The notes under the pieces are model-generated. The model searched no databases, was not told the origin of the DNA, and worked only from the letters and a program-made list of their open reading frames with translations. From the NCBI GenBank assembly GCA_006384855.1, contig VCJN01001943.1, forward strand, positions 124,001 to 188,000: a stretch of DNA of 64,000 bases, read 5' to 3'. Origin of the DNA: Tetraselmis striata (lineage: Eukaryota > Chlorophyta > Chlorodendrophyceae > Chlorodendrales > Chlorodendraceae). Positions 1 through 9,885 of this stretch are shown here, piece by piece (within the stretch, counting starts at the first letter, position 1; every line of letters begins with the position of its first letter). The position numbers were made by a program, and so were the translations under genes.

Positions 1-25
1 CTTGCCCGGCGTGCGTTCAACACAA

Positions 26-352
26 CCCGGCTGGCGGAGGCCAAGCAGAACACTGGCTGCCATGGCGTGTGCCATGTGCATGTGGTCCTGGGCTATGTCA
101 GCATGGTCAACCTCTTCCCCCTCGCGCCGTTCCACCTGTTTTTTTTTGGCTTGGGAAGGGACTTCTGGAGGAAATTTGTCACCGTGCAGGGCCACATTGG
201 ATTCCGAGCTATGAAGCAGGAAGACCGGCGCCAGGCTTTAGTCCCGATACCCAGCAACTTTGAACGCGGGTTGCGCCCTTCGTTTGCAGTGTCCAAGAAT
301 CGAAAGGTAACCCCCCCCCCCCCCCCCCCCCCCCCGGGCGTGGGCGTGGGCG
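26..352 (+). other. Coding-like segment present in copy A, absent from copy B
   Basis: The flanks (1-25 and from 353) are contiguous in copy B at 13203-13227 and 13228 on. One plus frame is open from the window start region to about 306 and contains the stretches HLFFFGLGRDFWRKFV and GHIGFRAMKQEDRRQ. It ends at AAG followed by GTAACC, a plausible splice donor, and then a 28-base C run. It looks like an exon of the ORF whose next part starts near 380, which would mean copy B lost it. It could equally be an insertion into A. Family not recognised. Confidence 0.45.
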
Positions 353-379
353 TGACGGCATTCCCCTGCATGACTGCAG

Positions 380-675
380 GGTCAGGCAAGGTGACGGTGC
401 AGTCCGGCTGGGTCATGGAGGACTGCTTGCACCACATGGAAACGTTTTCCATTCTTAACGCCGGTCCGCTGCTCGAGGAGGCCCGGGTGAAGGCAATCAT
501 GACCGAGAAGGAGCTTCACGTCCCCAGGCGGTGCTTGGGCACATGTACAAGCGCATGCAAGGAGCTGCGTGGTTCGTCACGCGGTGGGGGTTGCAGAATG
601 TGGTGACGGAGGAGGACGGCCCCGAGCGCAAGGCGCAGGTGGACGCGCTCACTAGGGAGGGGAGGACTCGATACC
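380..675 (+). pseudogene. Unrecognised ORF fragment, frameshifted (copy A)
   Basis: It corresponds to the open frame at 13256-13798 in copy B. It shares the segment SGKVTVQSGWVMEDCLHHME, then the A copy diverges after EKEL. About 35 bases present in B are missing or altered here, which shifts the frame. Just upstream, TGACTGCAG at 371-379 is a good splice acceptor. The order 'exon, C-rich intron, exon' with 26-306 is plausible although the reading phases do not join cleanly. Function unknown; a transposon protein is likely from the context. Confidence 0.45.
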
Positions 676-1740
676 CAGCGCGGCGCCAAGGCGCGGCGGC
701 CGGGGCAGCGCGGCGCCAAGGCGCGGCGCCCGGGGCAGCGGGGCGCCAAGGCGCGGCGGCCGGGGCAGCGGGGCGCTAACGCGCGGCGGCCGGGGCAGCG
801 CGGCGCCAAGGCGCGGCGGCCGGGGCAGCGCGGCGCCAAGGCGCGGCGGCCGGGGCAGCGCGGCGCCAAGGCGCGGCGGCCGGGGCAGCGCGGCGCCAAG
901 GGGCGGCGGCCGGGGCAGCGCGGCGCCAAGGCGCGGCGGCCGGGGCAGCGCGGCGCCAAGGCGCGGCGGCCGGGGCAGCGGGGCGCCAACGCGCGGCGGC
1001 CGGGGCAGCGCGGCGCCAAGGCGCGGCGGCCGGGGCAGCGCGGCGCCAAGGCGCGGCGGCCGGGGCAGCGCGGCGCCAAGGCGCGGCGGCCGGGGCAGCG
1101 GGGCGCCAACGCGCGGCGGCCGGGGCAGCGCGGCGCCAAGGCGCGGCGGCCGGGGCAGCGCGGCGCCAAGGCGCGGCGGCCGGGGCAGCGCGGCGCCAAG
1201 GCGCGGCGGCCGGGGCAGCGCGGCGCCAAGGCGCGGCGGCCGGGGCAGCGGGGCGCCAACGCGCGGCGGCCGGGACAGCGCGGCGCCAAGGCGCGGCGGC
1301 CGGGGCAGCGCGGCGCCAAGGCGCGGCGGCCGGGGCAGCGCGGCGCCAAGGCGCGGCGGCCGGGGCAGCGCGGCGCCAAGGCGCGGCGGCCGGGGCAGCG
1401 CGGCGCCAAGGCGCGGCGGCCGGGGCAGCGCGGCGCCAAGGCGCGGCGGCCGGGGCAGCGCGGCGCCAAGGCGCGGCGGCCGGGGCAGCGCGGCGCCAAG
1501 GGGCGGCGGCCGGGGCAGCGCGGCGCCAAGGCGCGGCGGCCGGGGCAGCGCGGCGCCAAGGCGCGGCGGCCGGGGCAGCGCGGCGCCAAGGCGCGGCGGC
1601 CGGGGCAGCGCGGCGCCAAGGGGCGGCGGCCGGGGCAGCGCGGCGCCAAGGCGCGGCGGCCGGGGCAGCGCGGCGCCAAGGCGCGGCGGCCGGGGCAGCG
1701 CGGCGCCAAGGCGCGGCGGCCGGGGCAGCGCGGCGCCAAG
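676..1740. repeat. 30-bp GC-rich minisatellite, about 35 units
   Basis: Head-to-tail units of 30 bases, built around GGCGCCAAGGCGCGGCGG and CCGGGGCAGCGC, with point variants (GGGCGCCAAC, AAGGGGCGG). There are no spacers. The period is a multiple of three, so all three minus-strand frames stay open over more than 300 codons. Those ORFs are repeat artefacts. In copy B the same position has only five units, so the array is variable in copy number. Confidence 0.97.
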
Positions 1741-2331
1741 ACAGCGCATACAGCGGAATCGGCGGAAAGGGATGCATTACAAGCTGTGGACGGCAGCCGC
1801 TGAAAACTTTGCGGTCATGCCGCAACAACCCCAGCACTGGCTTCAGGATACCTCTGATCTGGCTGACGGCGGCGGGCTGCGGGATGCAGGGCCGCATGAC
1901 TGAGGTGGCGGTGCTGGTGAGCCCGCAGAGTCTGCATGCGGCGGAGGCGGCGCAGCCGCATAGGCACTAGACAATGCTCTGAAGCGAGCCCCAATTGTCT
2001 GCCCAGCGCCTGCCCCAATGTAACGCACCAGCTTGGCAGCAATTGGCAGCTCTTTTGCCCCCCCTCCACCCCACAGACACACTACCAATACTAGTTTCTC
2101 ATCCCGGCGGGCAGTTGATGCGTATACCCAGGCTTGTGCGTACGCGGTGCGGGGGGGGGGGGGGGGGGGGGGGAATCACTATAGCTAAGCTAGTGATGTG
2201 AGATATGAGTGCAGCAACAGATATTGTGCAAGATATAATACGATGGCATGCAAGCGGGTCCCCGCTCTTCCACAATCATTGGCCCTGCTCCCTCTTGCCC
2301 CGCCCCCGGTGCCCTTTAGCTGCTCTCAGCA

Positions 2332-2645
2332 TCCCGAGTGGGATGGGCGGGGCAGCGGTTGCTACCGAGTGAGGCGTAGCATCGTTTGCTATAGCAACGC
2401 AGCCTTTCCGGTGTGACGCCGCCTAGATGTAACCCAGCAGTACGCGCAAAGTGCAAGTATAAGCTGCTGATGGCGGGGATCCCGCGCGCGGGGGGGGGGG
2501 GGGGGGGGGCAGCGGCTGTGGGATAGGCGCGGCAGCGGTTGCTACAGAGTGAGGCGTCGCATCGTTTGCAGTAGCAACGCAGCCTTTCCGGTTGCATAGT
2601 GTGACGCAGCCTGGATGTAACCCAGCAGTACGCGCAAAGTGCAAG
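2332..2645 (+). repeat. Direct repeat of about 125 bp flanking a G run
   Basis: Two near-identical segments (about 2332-2456 and 2518-2645) contain GGGGCAGCGGTTGCTAC, GAGTGAGGCGT, GTAGCAACGCAGCCTTTCC and CAGTACGCGCAAAGTGCAAG. They are separated by sequence containing a 20-base G run. Copy B has a single version at about 13722-13847, so copy A carries a local duplication. Confidence 0.88.
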
Positions 2646-2689
2646 TGTTACACGTCCGTGTGCCCCACCCAATGACATTGCGCCCGACC

Positions 2690-3163
2690 TCACTGACGGC
2701 ATGTCTCGCTCTCCTTCAGCTCCTGGGCCGTCCGCCGCCTCACCCTGCGCACCCTACCAGCCGCGCGTGCCTTCTCGGAAGCCTCACACACGGCGGCGCG
2801 AGTCGCGTCATGGAACGCGTCCCTGACATGGCGGAACTCCGCCCTCACCGTGGCTGTGGTCGGGCAGGGGACTGCCCGCTGATGGGTCGCCATGCATGGG
2901 TACTTGGGGCCGCACAAAGCCGGGGTGCCGTCGCAGCAACACTCCCAGTCCGTCCGTTGGCCGCAGTCCACGCATGACGGGCGTCCGGCCAGGACACGCA
3001 CATGATAGTGCATGTGGCCGCCTCCCGCCACTGCTCGTAGTGCTCCGGTCAACATGGCGACGAGCAAGTCGGCATGTCCCGCAGGTGGCTGCGGGGCGGG
3101 TGGCGCGAGCGCAGCCTCGCTCGCCTCGACAACCCCCTCGGCCCGATCAGTCGCCTCGACCAC
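2690..3163 (-). CDS. Cysteine/histidine cluster protein (copy A), possibly transposase C-terminus
   Basis: 157-codon open frame, nearly identical in copy B (13889-14362). The central part carries the Cys/His cluster CVDCGQRTDWECC, LCGPKYPC and MATHQR, preceded by HMHYHVRVLAG. This C-x2-C, C-C, C, C, H spacing with an upstream His resembles the C-terminal zinc-binding domain of piggyBac-type transposases; that resemblance is an inference from spacing only. The rest is Ala/Pro-rich and basic at the C-terminus (RRVRRVRRR-like). It may be the last exon of a longer minus-strand gene: a conserved Pro-rich frame lies upstream at 3299-3589. No DDE catalytic core was found. Substitutions between copies are mostly conservative, suggesting past selection. 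Confidence 0.5.
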   Translation of the reverse strand: MVEATDRAEGVVEASEAALAPPAPQPPAGHADLLVAMLTGALRAVAGGGHMHYHVRVLAGRPSCVDCGQRTDWECCCDGTPALCGPKYPCMATHQRAVPCPTTATVRAEFRHVRDAFHDATRAAVCEASEKARAAGRVRRVRRRTAQELKESETCRQ

Positions 3164-4317
3164 GGCCTCCTCCGCCTCCTGACGCGGCGCACCAGGCGCA
3201 TCATCGTCGCCTGGCAGGGCGTCCCCCCCCCCCCCCCCGCAACGGCGCCGTCGGCGGTGGCCGACGCCGTCGTGGCGGGGTGTTGTAAGGAGGTGGCCCT
3301 AGACATAGGTGGGGCCGGCACCGCCATGTGTTGCTCCACATGCGGTGCGGTTCCTGACGCGACAGCTCCGTCGCACCAGTACCGGCGCCGGCACCCCACG
3401 CCTGCTGGGCTTACCACCAACCGGCATGTTTCCTTTGGGAGGCGGTTCATCCGCGTCGGAGGTGAGCGGCGGTGCCTGTGTGGGTGTGGATACTGCCCGG
3501 CCATTAGGGCTCTCGCCGCCTGCCGCTCCGCCGACCCACGCCGCGGCGTGTGCTGCGCCCCGCATAGTCGCCTCGAATATATTATACATGACGCGGGGAC
3601 GGGGGGGGGGGGGGGGGGGGGGGATTCGTGCGTTTCGTATGTCGGCGGAAAGGCGTGCGAAGCTGCGGCTGGCGAAGGTGGTGGAAGTAAGCGTGGCGGC
3701 GTCGGCGGCGTATTACCGTGCGTGCATGCGTGCGCAACCCCGCGGCAGCAAGCGCCGGACTCGGCGTGTGCCAGCGGCAGAGCTGCGAAGCCATGGACAC
3801 GGTACGGGATGCCAAGTCTGGCTAAGCAACTGCCGAGGCTGGCGGCTTAACCCCCATGTCCGGCGGTTGAGGGACGGAAAGTGCGTAGAAGTTGATCGGC
3901 AAAGCGGGCATATAAGCCTGGCTGTGCTAGGTTCCTATTAAGTAATGGCGGTTTGTGCTAAGTAATTCGTAGGGGTAGACCATGCAGCGCAGGTAGGTAG
4001 GGGGCGGTATAAATGAGGCCGGGCACATATACTGCTCCACGAAACGACACTGTCGCACGTGTAGTTGAATAGACCCCCCCCCCCCCCCCCCCCCCCCCCC
4101 CGCCGGGTCGGCCCGCCGACCCGCCACGGCATGTAATATCTGTCATGCATCGCCGGGGTATGTGTGAGTGGATGCCCCGCCGCCACATCCCCCCCCCCCC
4201 CACCCCCCCCCCCCCCCCCCATTTACACTTGTGCACTCATTAAGTTTGGGCTGGTTTCGGAGCAGTACATGTACGTATGTATATACATACAATGGAACGT
4301 AGGACCTGCGCGGAAAG

Positions 4318-5480
4318 AGGCGGGGCTGGCGGAGTGCGTTGGGGGTGCGTAGAGTAGCGTGTTGGTGAGATTCGGGGTGCATCGGACGCCGGATGCCCAT
4401 CCATCCAACGTAAAAGACGCGTACGTAATATTCACACTATATATATTCACACGCAAATGTGTGAAAACCGGACATTCCGTGCCGGATGGGTGGGAATACG
4501 GCGTCCGATGCAGCCAAAACCCCAGCAACACGCTATTCTGTGCACCGCCAATGCACTCCGCCAGCACCGCCTCATTCTCTGTCGATTTCGAAAACGCCTT
4601 CACATTATCCACCGCTAATTGCAATTGCCACCGTGTAATGTTATCACGATGTGCGCACACAACAACACTTACTACCGGTTCCGACGCGGAGGGAGGCGAG
4701 GCTTGCGGAGTGCGTTGGGGTTGCGTAGAGTAGCGTGTTGGTGAGATTCGGGGTGCATCGGACGCCGGATGCCCACCCACCCAGCGTAAAAGACGCGTAA
4801 TATTCACACTTTATTAACACACAAATGTGTGAAAACCGGACATTCCGTGCCGGATGGGTGGGAATACGGCGTCCGATGCAGCCAAAACCCCAGCAACACG
4901 CTATTTTGTGCACCGCCAATGCACTCCGCCAGCACCGCCTCATTCTCTGTCGATTTCGAAAACGCCTTCACATTATCCACCGCTAATTGCAATTGCCACC
5001 GTGTAATGTTGTCACGATGTGCGCACACAACAACACTTACTACCGGTTCCGACGCGTATGGAGGCGAGGCTTGCGGAGTGCGTTGGGGGTGCGTAGAGTA
5101 GCGTGCTGCAAATAATTGGGGTGCATCGGACGCCGGATGCCCATCCACCCGGCGTAAAAGACGCGTAATATTCACACTGCTTTATTAACACACAAATGTG
5201 TGAAAACCGGACATTCCGTGCCGGATGGGTGGGAATACGGCGTCCGATGCAGCCAAAACCCCAGCAACACGCTATTCTATGCACCGCCAATGCACTCCGC
5301 CAGCACCGCCTCATTCTCTGTCGATTTCGAAAACGCCTTCACATTATCCACCGCTAATAATTGCAATTGCCCCCGTGTAATGTTGTCACGATGTGCGCAC
5401 ACAACAACACTTACTACCGGTTCCGACGCGGATGGAGGCGAGGCTTGCGGAGTGCACTTGCGGTGCACAGACTAGCGGGA
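4318..5480 (+). repeat. Tandem array of about 370-bp hairpin units, copy A
   Basis: Three full units begin near 4318, 4691 and 5061 and a partial one near 5433. Each contains GTGCATCGGACGCCGGATGC and, about 100 bases on, its inverted partner GAATACGGCGTCCGATGC. Between them is the palindrome CACACAAATGTGTG (first unit CGCAAATGTGTG). Each unit can therefore fold into a long imperfect hairpin. The remaining 230 bases are not self-complementary to my eye. Overlapping minus-strand ORFs here repeat with the unit and are not believed. Confidence 0.92.
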
Positions 5481-5737
5481 GACTAAATCCATTGTCGCTT
5501 ATTTACAAGCACGGGCGGTGCTGCCAGACATGATCGTCTACGGCCGATATAATATTCACACTATATTAACATCGGTGCACACCGCCGCACACCGCCGCAC
5601 AACGCTGCGCGCGCACATTCGTCGCACACATTATCCCGGATTCACTCGCCGTATCCATTACGCCGTGCTACTTCAACAATAAACATTGCGAAATTACACC
5701 GACACAATGCCGCACCGACTAGCTCTTGACAATACGT

Positions 5738-5752
5738 GCATATAAATAGTAG
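5738..5752 (+). promoter_or_regulatory. Candidate TATA box (copy A)
   Basis: GTGCATATAAATAGTAG in an otherwise GC-rich stretch, conserved at 17161-17175 in copy B. It precedes the small conserved reading frames at 5815-6463. Position and conservation suggest a core promoter; no transcription data. Confidence 0.45.
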
Positions 5753-5814
5753 TGGCGCGCTGCTCCTCGCCTCCGATGTGTCGTTGACTGCTGCGGAAGG
5801 CGGTCGTCGACTGG

Positions 5815-6463
5815 GTGCTAGTTTCTCCACCTCGGCCGCCCCCCCCCCCCCCCCCTTCACCGCTCACAGCGCCATTGCCGACCTCGCCCCCCCGGGCAAA
5901 AGTGGGCGGCGAGCCTTGTTGTCTCGCGTGTCCGCGCCGCCGGCATCGAGGAGGACGAGAAAGACATGAGGAAACGCGTGACAAGGTGGGCGCGCAACAA
6001 AACACTCCATCCTCCACATTAGCACGCACCCACTCGTGGCGAACTTGTGCCGCGCGCAGGTTCGTCCGGGAGCGCCGTAAGGCCCACCTCAACGCCAAGG
6101 CTTCCACAGTGCCAGCGGCGCAACTCGTGGTGGCCGAGGAGGCCGCATCCTCAGCCGCTTAAAGGCGAAACGATTGTGGCTTGTTGTTGGTGTCTGGGCA
6201 CAAGGGGTCGTCCCGACGCCAAGGTAAGGAAGCTCATGGCGGCGTCGTCGACGGCACAGCCTCCCGGGGTGGTGAAGACACTGACGGATGACAAGAAGCG
6301 GAAGAGGCCAGTGAAGAAACGCCGAGGTAAGAAACTGACGGTCGCGGAGTCGGAAGCGGAGTCGGAGGCGCAGGCGCAGGCGCAGGCGGAGGCGGAGGCG
6401 GAGGCAGCGAGATCGTCGAAGCGGAGGGTCCCCCGGGCACGCAAGAACAAGAACAAGCAGTAG
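5815..6463 (+). CDS. Small basic protein gene of the repeated block (copy A), probably spliced
   Basis: Two reading frames are conserved between copies. The first (5815-6162) includes RRFVRERRKAHLNAKAST and AQLVVAEEAASSAA. The second (ATG at 6236 to 6463, 75 aa) is MAASSTAQPPGVVKTLTDD followed by a nuclear-signal-like KKRKRPVKKRRGKK, an acidic AES/AEA repeat, and a basic end RRVPRARKNKNKQ. Donor-like AAGGTAAGG (about 6222) and GAGGTAAGA (about 6326) indicate introns, so the true product may be longer. Function unknown; a chromatin or nucleolar protein is possible from composition only. Confidence 0.4.
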
Positions 6464-6522
6464 CCCCCGCCCCCTTACCCCCCCCCCCCCCCCCCAGGCG
6501 GAAGCGGCTGGCGGCGAGGGGG

Positions 6523-6554
<32 letters not shown>

Positions 6555-7026
6555 CGGGGCGGGCGTGGTCCCCCCGCCCCCGCACACACCCCCCCCCCCC
6601 CCCCCCGGGGCCACATTCCCCGATGGCAGCTGTCGCGAATATTGTAATTCAATCATTCTTCGGCAGACCGCTGCCTGCCCCCGCCCTCCCCCTCGCGAAT
6701 ATTTATGTAACGTGAGCACTCTTTGGCAAAACATGGCAGCCAAACCGCCCATCTGATGACCTTTGATCGGACGGCTGGCAGGCCCGTTCAGCAGTACTTG
6801 CTATAATGTACACAAAATTCCCCACTTTGGCCAAATAGTACGGCTGAGATTTGCGCTCCCATGTACTAATAGTCGTAGTTATCCACAGGACGACTAGCCA
6901 TCGCGCCCGGGTTCGTACTCGATACCCGGTACCGGCTTAATAAATATATCGCGTACTACCCGGTACCACCCGGTACTACCCGGTACCACACGGACAACCT
7001 TGTACCTTATACGTCCGTGCCATGTA

Positions 7027-7710
7027 TCAATTCACCGGGCTAGTACGACTACCAGAATGATTACAAAAAGGATTTATCGCCCGCCGGCAATAACGCCGGA
7101 TGTACTCGCACGTAACTGGATGGACATGCCGCCACCAGCAGCAGCTTTCACGGATAATAGTGGTACCGGTACGGTAGTGCTTCGTCACCCGTATGTCACA
7201 TCTGAATCTCACAGTGATGGTGATGTAATCGTCGACATGCACGTCCCGCACTCGGCAGCAAGTCCCCTGGCAAAAAACACGAAGTTGCCATGGCGGCTTG
7301 GAGTCGTACTGGTACTCGGGGAAGGGAGTAGACACAATCAACTCTGCACGCTCGACAAAGTTGTAAGCGACAGTAGCATGCAGAGGGACTCGCAAAGGGG
7401 GAGCCTCCATGCAGCGTTGCCTTAGCATCAGGCCACGACGAGCCGCGGTAAGGTGCTGCTGCAGGCTGTCCTTGGCGATCGGGTCGAAGTTGTGTAGCTC
7501 AAAGAACGTATTGATTGCTGACATGTAGTAGGGTTGTAACGACTTAGCCCCAGTGTGCCCCCGCTCACCAATATCCAAGCAACGTACCGGACGACAAGTA
7601 GGAGCAGTGGTCGCCTCCAGCGGGCTTATGTTCTCGGAGTCGTGGCAGAACTCCGCGAACTGAGACACTCTGCGGGCGTAGCTCTTTGAGCGGCTGTGAG
7701 GCGACATCAT
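7027..7710 (-). CDS. Tyrosine recombinase-like ORF (N-terminal core-binding type domain)
   Basis: The most likely start is the ATGATG at 7705-7710, because it overlaps the stop of the upstream frame. The N-terminus SRSKSYARRVSQFAEFC and the later LQPYYMSAINTFFELHNF and LTAARRGLMLRQR resemble the helical SAM-like domain of tyrosine recombinases (Y-x-x-x-L-x-x-F-x-x-F-C, then S-A-I-N, then R-R-G). I do not see the catalytic R...HxxR...Y set; the C-terminal third reads as low-similarity sequence, so the gene may be truncated or shifted. The last 200 bases are duplicated in copy B (18400-18599), which lacks the N-terminus. Such recombinases occur in DIRS/Ngaro retroelements, Cryptons and other YR elements; which one is unresolved. 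Confidence 0.45.
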   Translation of the reverse strand: MMSPHSRSKSYARRVSQFAEFCHDSENISPLEATTAPTCRPVRCLDIGERGHTGAKSLQPYYMSAINTFFELHNFDPIAKDSLQQHLTAARRGLMLRQRCMEAPPLRVPLHATVAYNFVERAELIVSTPFPEYQYDSKPPWQLRVFCQGTCCRVRDVHVDDYITITVRFRCDIRVTKHYRTGTTIIRESCCWWRHVHPVTCEYIRRYCRRAINPFCNHSGSRTSPVN

Positions 7711-7874
7711 CCGTTGGAGAGTAGGTCGAGTGTCCGCTGTCCCAGCTCGTCTGAGCCGAGCGCCTCCTGTAAGCGAGACCGGAGTGAAGCATCCCAAGGG
7801 GCGACAGCTTCGGGCTCGTCAATTACGTTTGTACGGCGCTTATTGGCCGACGGAGTAGCATGGGGCTGGTTCAT
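7707..7874 (-). CDS. Short ORF overlapping the recombinase-like ORF by ATGA
   Basis: Reading from an ATG at 7872-7874: MNQPHATPSANKRRTN, an acidic VIDEPEAV stretch and a predicted helix SLRSRLQEALGSDELG, then a TGA at 7707-7709 that shares ATGA with the start of the recombinase-like ORF. The frame stays open some 30 codons further upstream (PPAGNLTPAAEYFAKM), so this may be the tail of a larger, partly lost protein. The overlap suggests a translationally coupled or multi-ORF mobile element. Product not recognised. Confidence 0.4.
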   Translation of the reverse strand: MNQPHATPSANKRRTNVIDEPEAVAPWDASLRSRLQEALGSDELGQRTLDLLSNG

Positions 7875-8310
7875 TTTGGCAAAGTACTCGGCGGCAGGGG
7901 TAAGATTCCCAGCGGGTGGCCGTTAGTTGCTGGACGGATTTGCAAAAACATCAGTACGGGTTTATTGCGGGGCCATGTTCAGGTAGGAGGGCCGCCCCGC
8001 GCGCCCTTCTCGCTCGTAGCGCATGTAACGCTCGTAACGTACACGCGTGAAGCTTAGTCGTTACAAGTGCTTAGTCGGCACTTGTAACACGCAGTCTAAC
8101 AACTTACGGACGCAGCGATGAGATGGTACGGGAGGCGGATGGTTGAGCCGCCATGTGCAGGTGTGCGGATGGTTGCGCCGCACTCGGCAGTAGTTGTAGT
8201 AAGAAGCGCCGCACCGACGAAGGTCTAAATGAAGTCTGTAAGGTGGGGGGTCCGGTCCGGACACATGGCGCTCATCTCGCCGTTGAGCTGCCATGGTTCG
8301 CCGTGCGGCG
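7875..8310. other. Intervening sequence, nothing recognised
   Basis: I see no convincing ORF, RNA gene or repeat here apart from short echoes of TTAGTCG...CACTTGTAAC. Confidence 0.4.
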
Positions 8311-8313
8311 GTT

Positions 8314-8415
8314 ACCGAAATTGAAATTGAAATTGAAATTGAAATTGAAATTGAAATTGAAATTGAAATTGAAATTGAAATTGAAATTGAAATTGAAATT
8401 GACATTGAAATTGAG
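8314..8415. repeat. (GAAATT)n hexanucleotide microsatellite
   Basis: About 16 perfect hexamers with one GACATT variant at the end. The KLKLKL and ISISIS translations across it are artefacts. Confidence 0.97.
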
Positions 8416-9246
8416 TACAACGTGCTAGTATGCTGCTCTCCACCGCCCATATTGAGTTGCTATTAGGGCATGTCATCTCGAACCATATATAGTAGGGAAC
8501 ACATGTAGCGTAATTACAGCTCCGACTTCCGGCCATCCTCTTTCGTTTCCAAGCCCCGCCTCCTTCCATCACGTGATCAGTAGCTGTGTTACTTTCGGAT
8601 AACTACGGGTAGTCGCCAGTACGAGCGACTACCGCTAATTGGCGGTACGGGGAATACGAATGCAGTACTCGCCCCACCCCCGAATAGGTTTTCCTGTACA
8701 TTGGCAATGCACCGGCACCGCGCAATCTTCGGTCGTCGTGCGTCTTGGCTCCACCTGCCACCAAAACAGGAAGGTACACTACGCTGAAAATATCCCGCAG
8801 GTCGCGGCGCGGATCGCCCCACCACGCCGGTTGTGGCGGTCCGCCGGCCTCGGCCGCGGTCCGCCGATGCTGCCTCCATCTCGCCCCCCTTAGCTCTTGC
8901 GGTAGGATCCCCAAGGGGGTCTGGAGGGGGAAAGGCGGGCACCCCTCCCCCCCCCCCTGTCCGCGTGTCGTCGCTCCGTGGTCTGCACGCCGGTACTGCC
9001 CGCCCGCGCCGCTCGCCTCCGCATCGCGCCTCGCTCGTCGCTGTAGCCGCCCATCCAGGGTCAGACCGAGCTGGCTGACTCCTCCCGCTGCATGACTGCG
9101 ACTCTCTCAGGGCACTCCGGCTCCTGTCTCCTGGCCCCTGAGTCGCTGCCATGCCCGACCTCTCCGCCCCCGAACGCCCGCCCCGCCTTTAAGTACCGGG
9201 CTCTTGTCTCCTCGCGCCCGCCGCCCTCGCCCGTTTTCACGGGACG

Positions 9247-9310
9247 GCTGAGGGTTTCCCGGGTGTTCCGAACGGGTCGGCCGCATGGCGCCGCTGAACA
9301 CTCCGCCGTT
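9247..9310. repeat. Short dispersed repeat R3, copy 1
   Basis: GGGTTTCCCGGGTGTTCCGA, then CGGGTCGGCCGC and CGCCGCTGAACACTCCG, matches 47662-47722 with small changes. On the minus strand both copies can be read as a similar peptide (ADPFGTPG here, ADPFGNPW there). Confidence 0.65.
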
Positions 9311-9404
9311 CTAGGCCGGGATTCGAGTGATTCACATGTGGAACACGTACGGCGGGTGGGGGGTACGCTAAATCTTCTACAGGTCGGTCGCGGGTCGTAG
9401 CGAG

Positions 9405-9545
9405 GTACGAGAACACGATTTTATTTCGAGCAGTCCTCGCGAGTAGGCTGCCCCCTTCCGAGTCGTACAGACCCCCCTCCCCACCCGTAGGTGGATCTCG
9501 GAGAGGCCGACGCAAGGCCGAGGTCATACATGAATTATTTTTAGC
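9405..9545. repeat. Dispersed repeat R4, copy 1
   Basis: About 140 bases resembling 53563-53706: ACGATTTTATTTCGA, CGAGTAGGCTG, a CCTCCCC segment, GGATCTCGGAGAGG and GAGGTC. The order and spacing agree, with numerous substitutions. Both copies lie beside unclassified mobile-looking sequence. Confidence 0.75.
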
Positions 9546-9885
9546 AGCCCCCCGTACAGGGCTACTGCCCGGCGGCGCCAGCATGCCCTACCATGACTAT
9601 GAGTATTATTTAAAAACCCCCCCGTAGGGCTCCCCGGTCGTCGCATGATCCATGGACCCCCCGCAACTGGCCACCTCGCTCAGCCCCCTGCCGCACCCAG
9701 CCGGGTACGCGGGTCTTAGCGGTTACCAGCGCCCACCACGTGGAGGTGGGTGTGGTGCCGCCGGGCCTGTCGCACCCAGGATCCTCCGCTCTTGGTGGGC
9801 CGCTGCCTGGCGGCGGGCGCCCGGTCACCGAAAGGTGGCCTCGCAAAGCGCCAGCAGCTCCGACGAAAGCTGCCCCAGTACACCG

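Larger units (their letters stand above)
1..7216. repeat. Large duplicated block, copy A (left end outside window)
   Basis: This stretch matches 13203-18599 in the same order and orientation with only scattered substitutions, indels and homopolymer length differences. Shared parts in order are a coding segment (380-660), a 30-bp minisatellite, a direct repeat near 2.3-2.6 kb, a minus-strand cysteine-rich ORF, a 370-bp hairpin array, a TATA-led small gene region and an AT-rich end with ACCCGGTACC repeats. Similarity stops at about 7216 against 18599, inside a minus-strand recombinase-like ORF that continues only in copy A. The left edge is cut by the window start. I infer a mobile or segmentally duplicated accessory element. 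Confidence 0.9.

Noticed and set aside
676-1740. CRISPR-like array
   Set aside because: Repeats are directly head to tail with no unique spacers, and the context is eukaryotic.
516-1897. Three long minus-strand ORFs of 365-407 codons
   Set aside because: They exist only because the 30-bp unit keeps every frame open; all are 10-residue repeats with no unique domain.
8153-8572. KLKLKL / QFQFQF / ISISIS proteins
   Set aside because: Translation of the GAAATT hexamer repeat.
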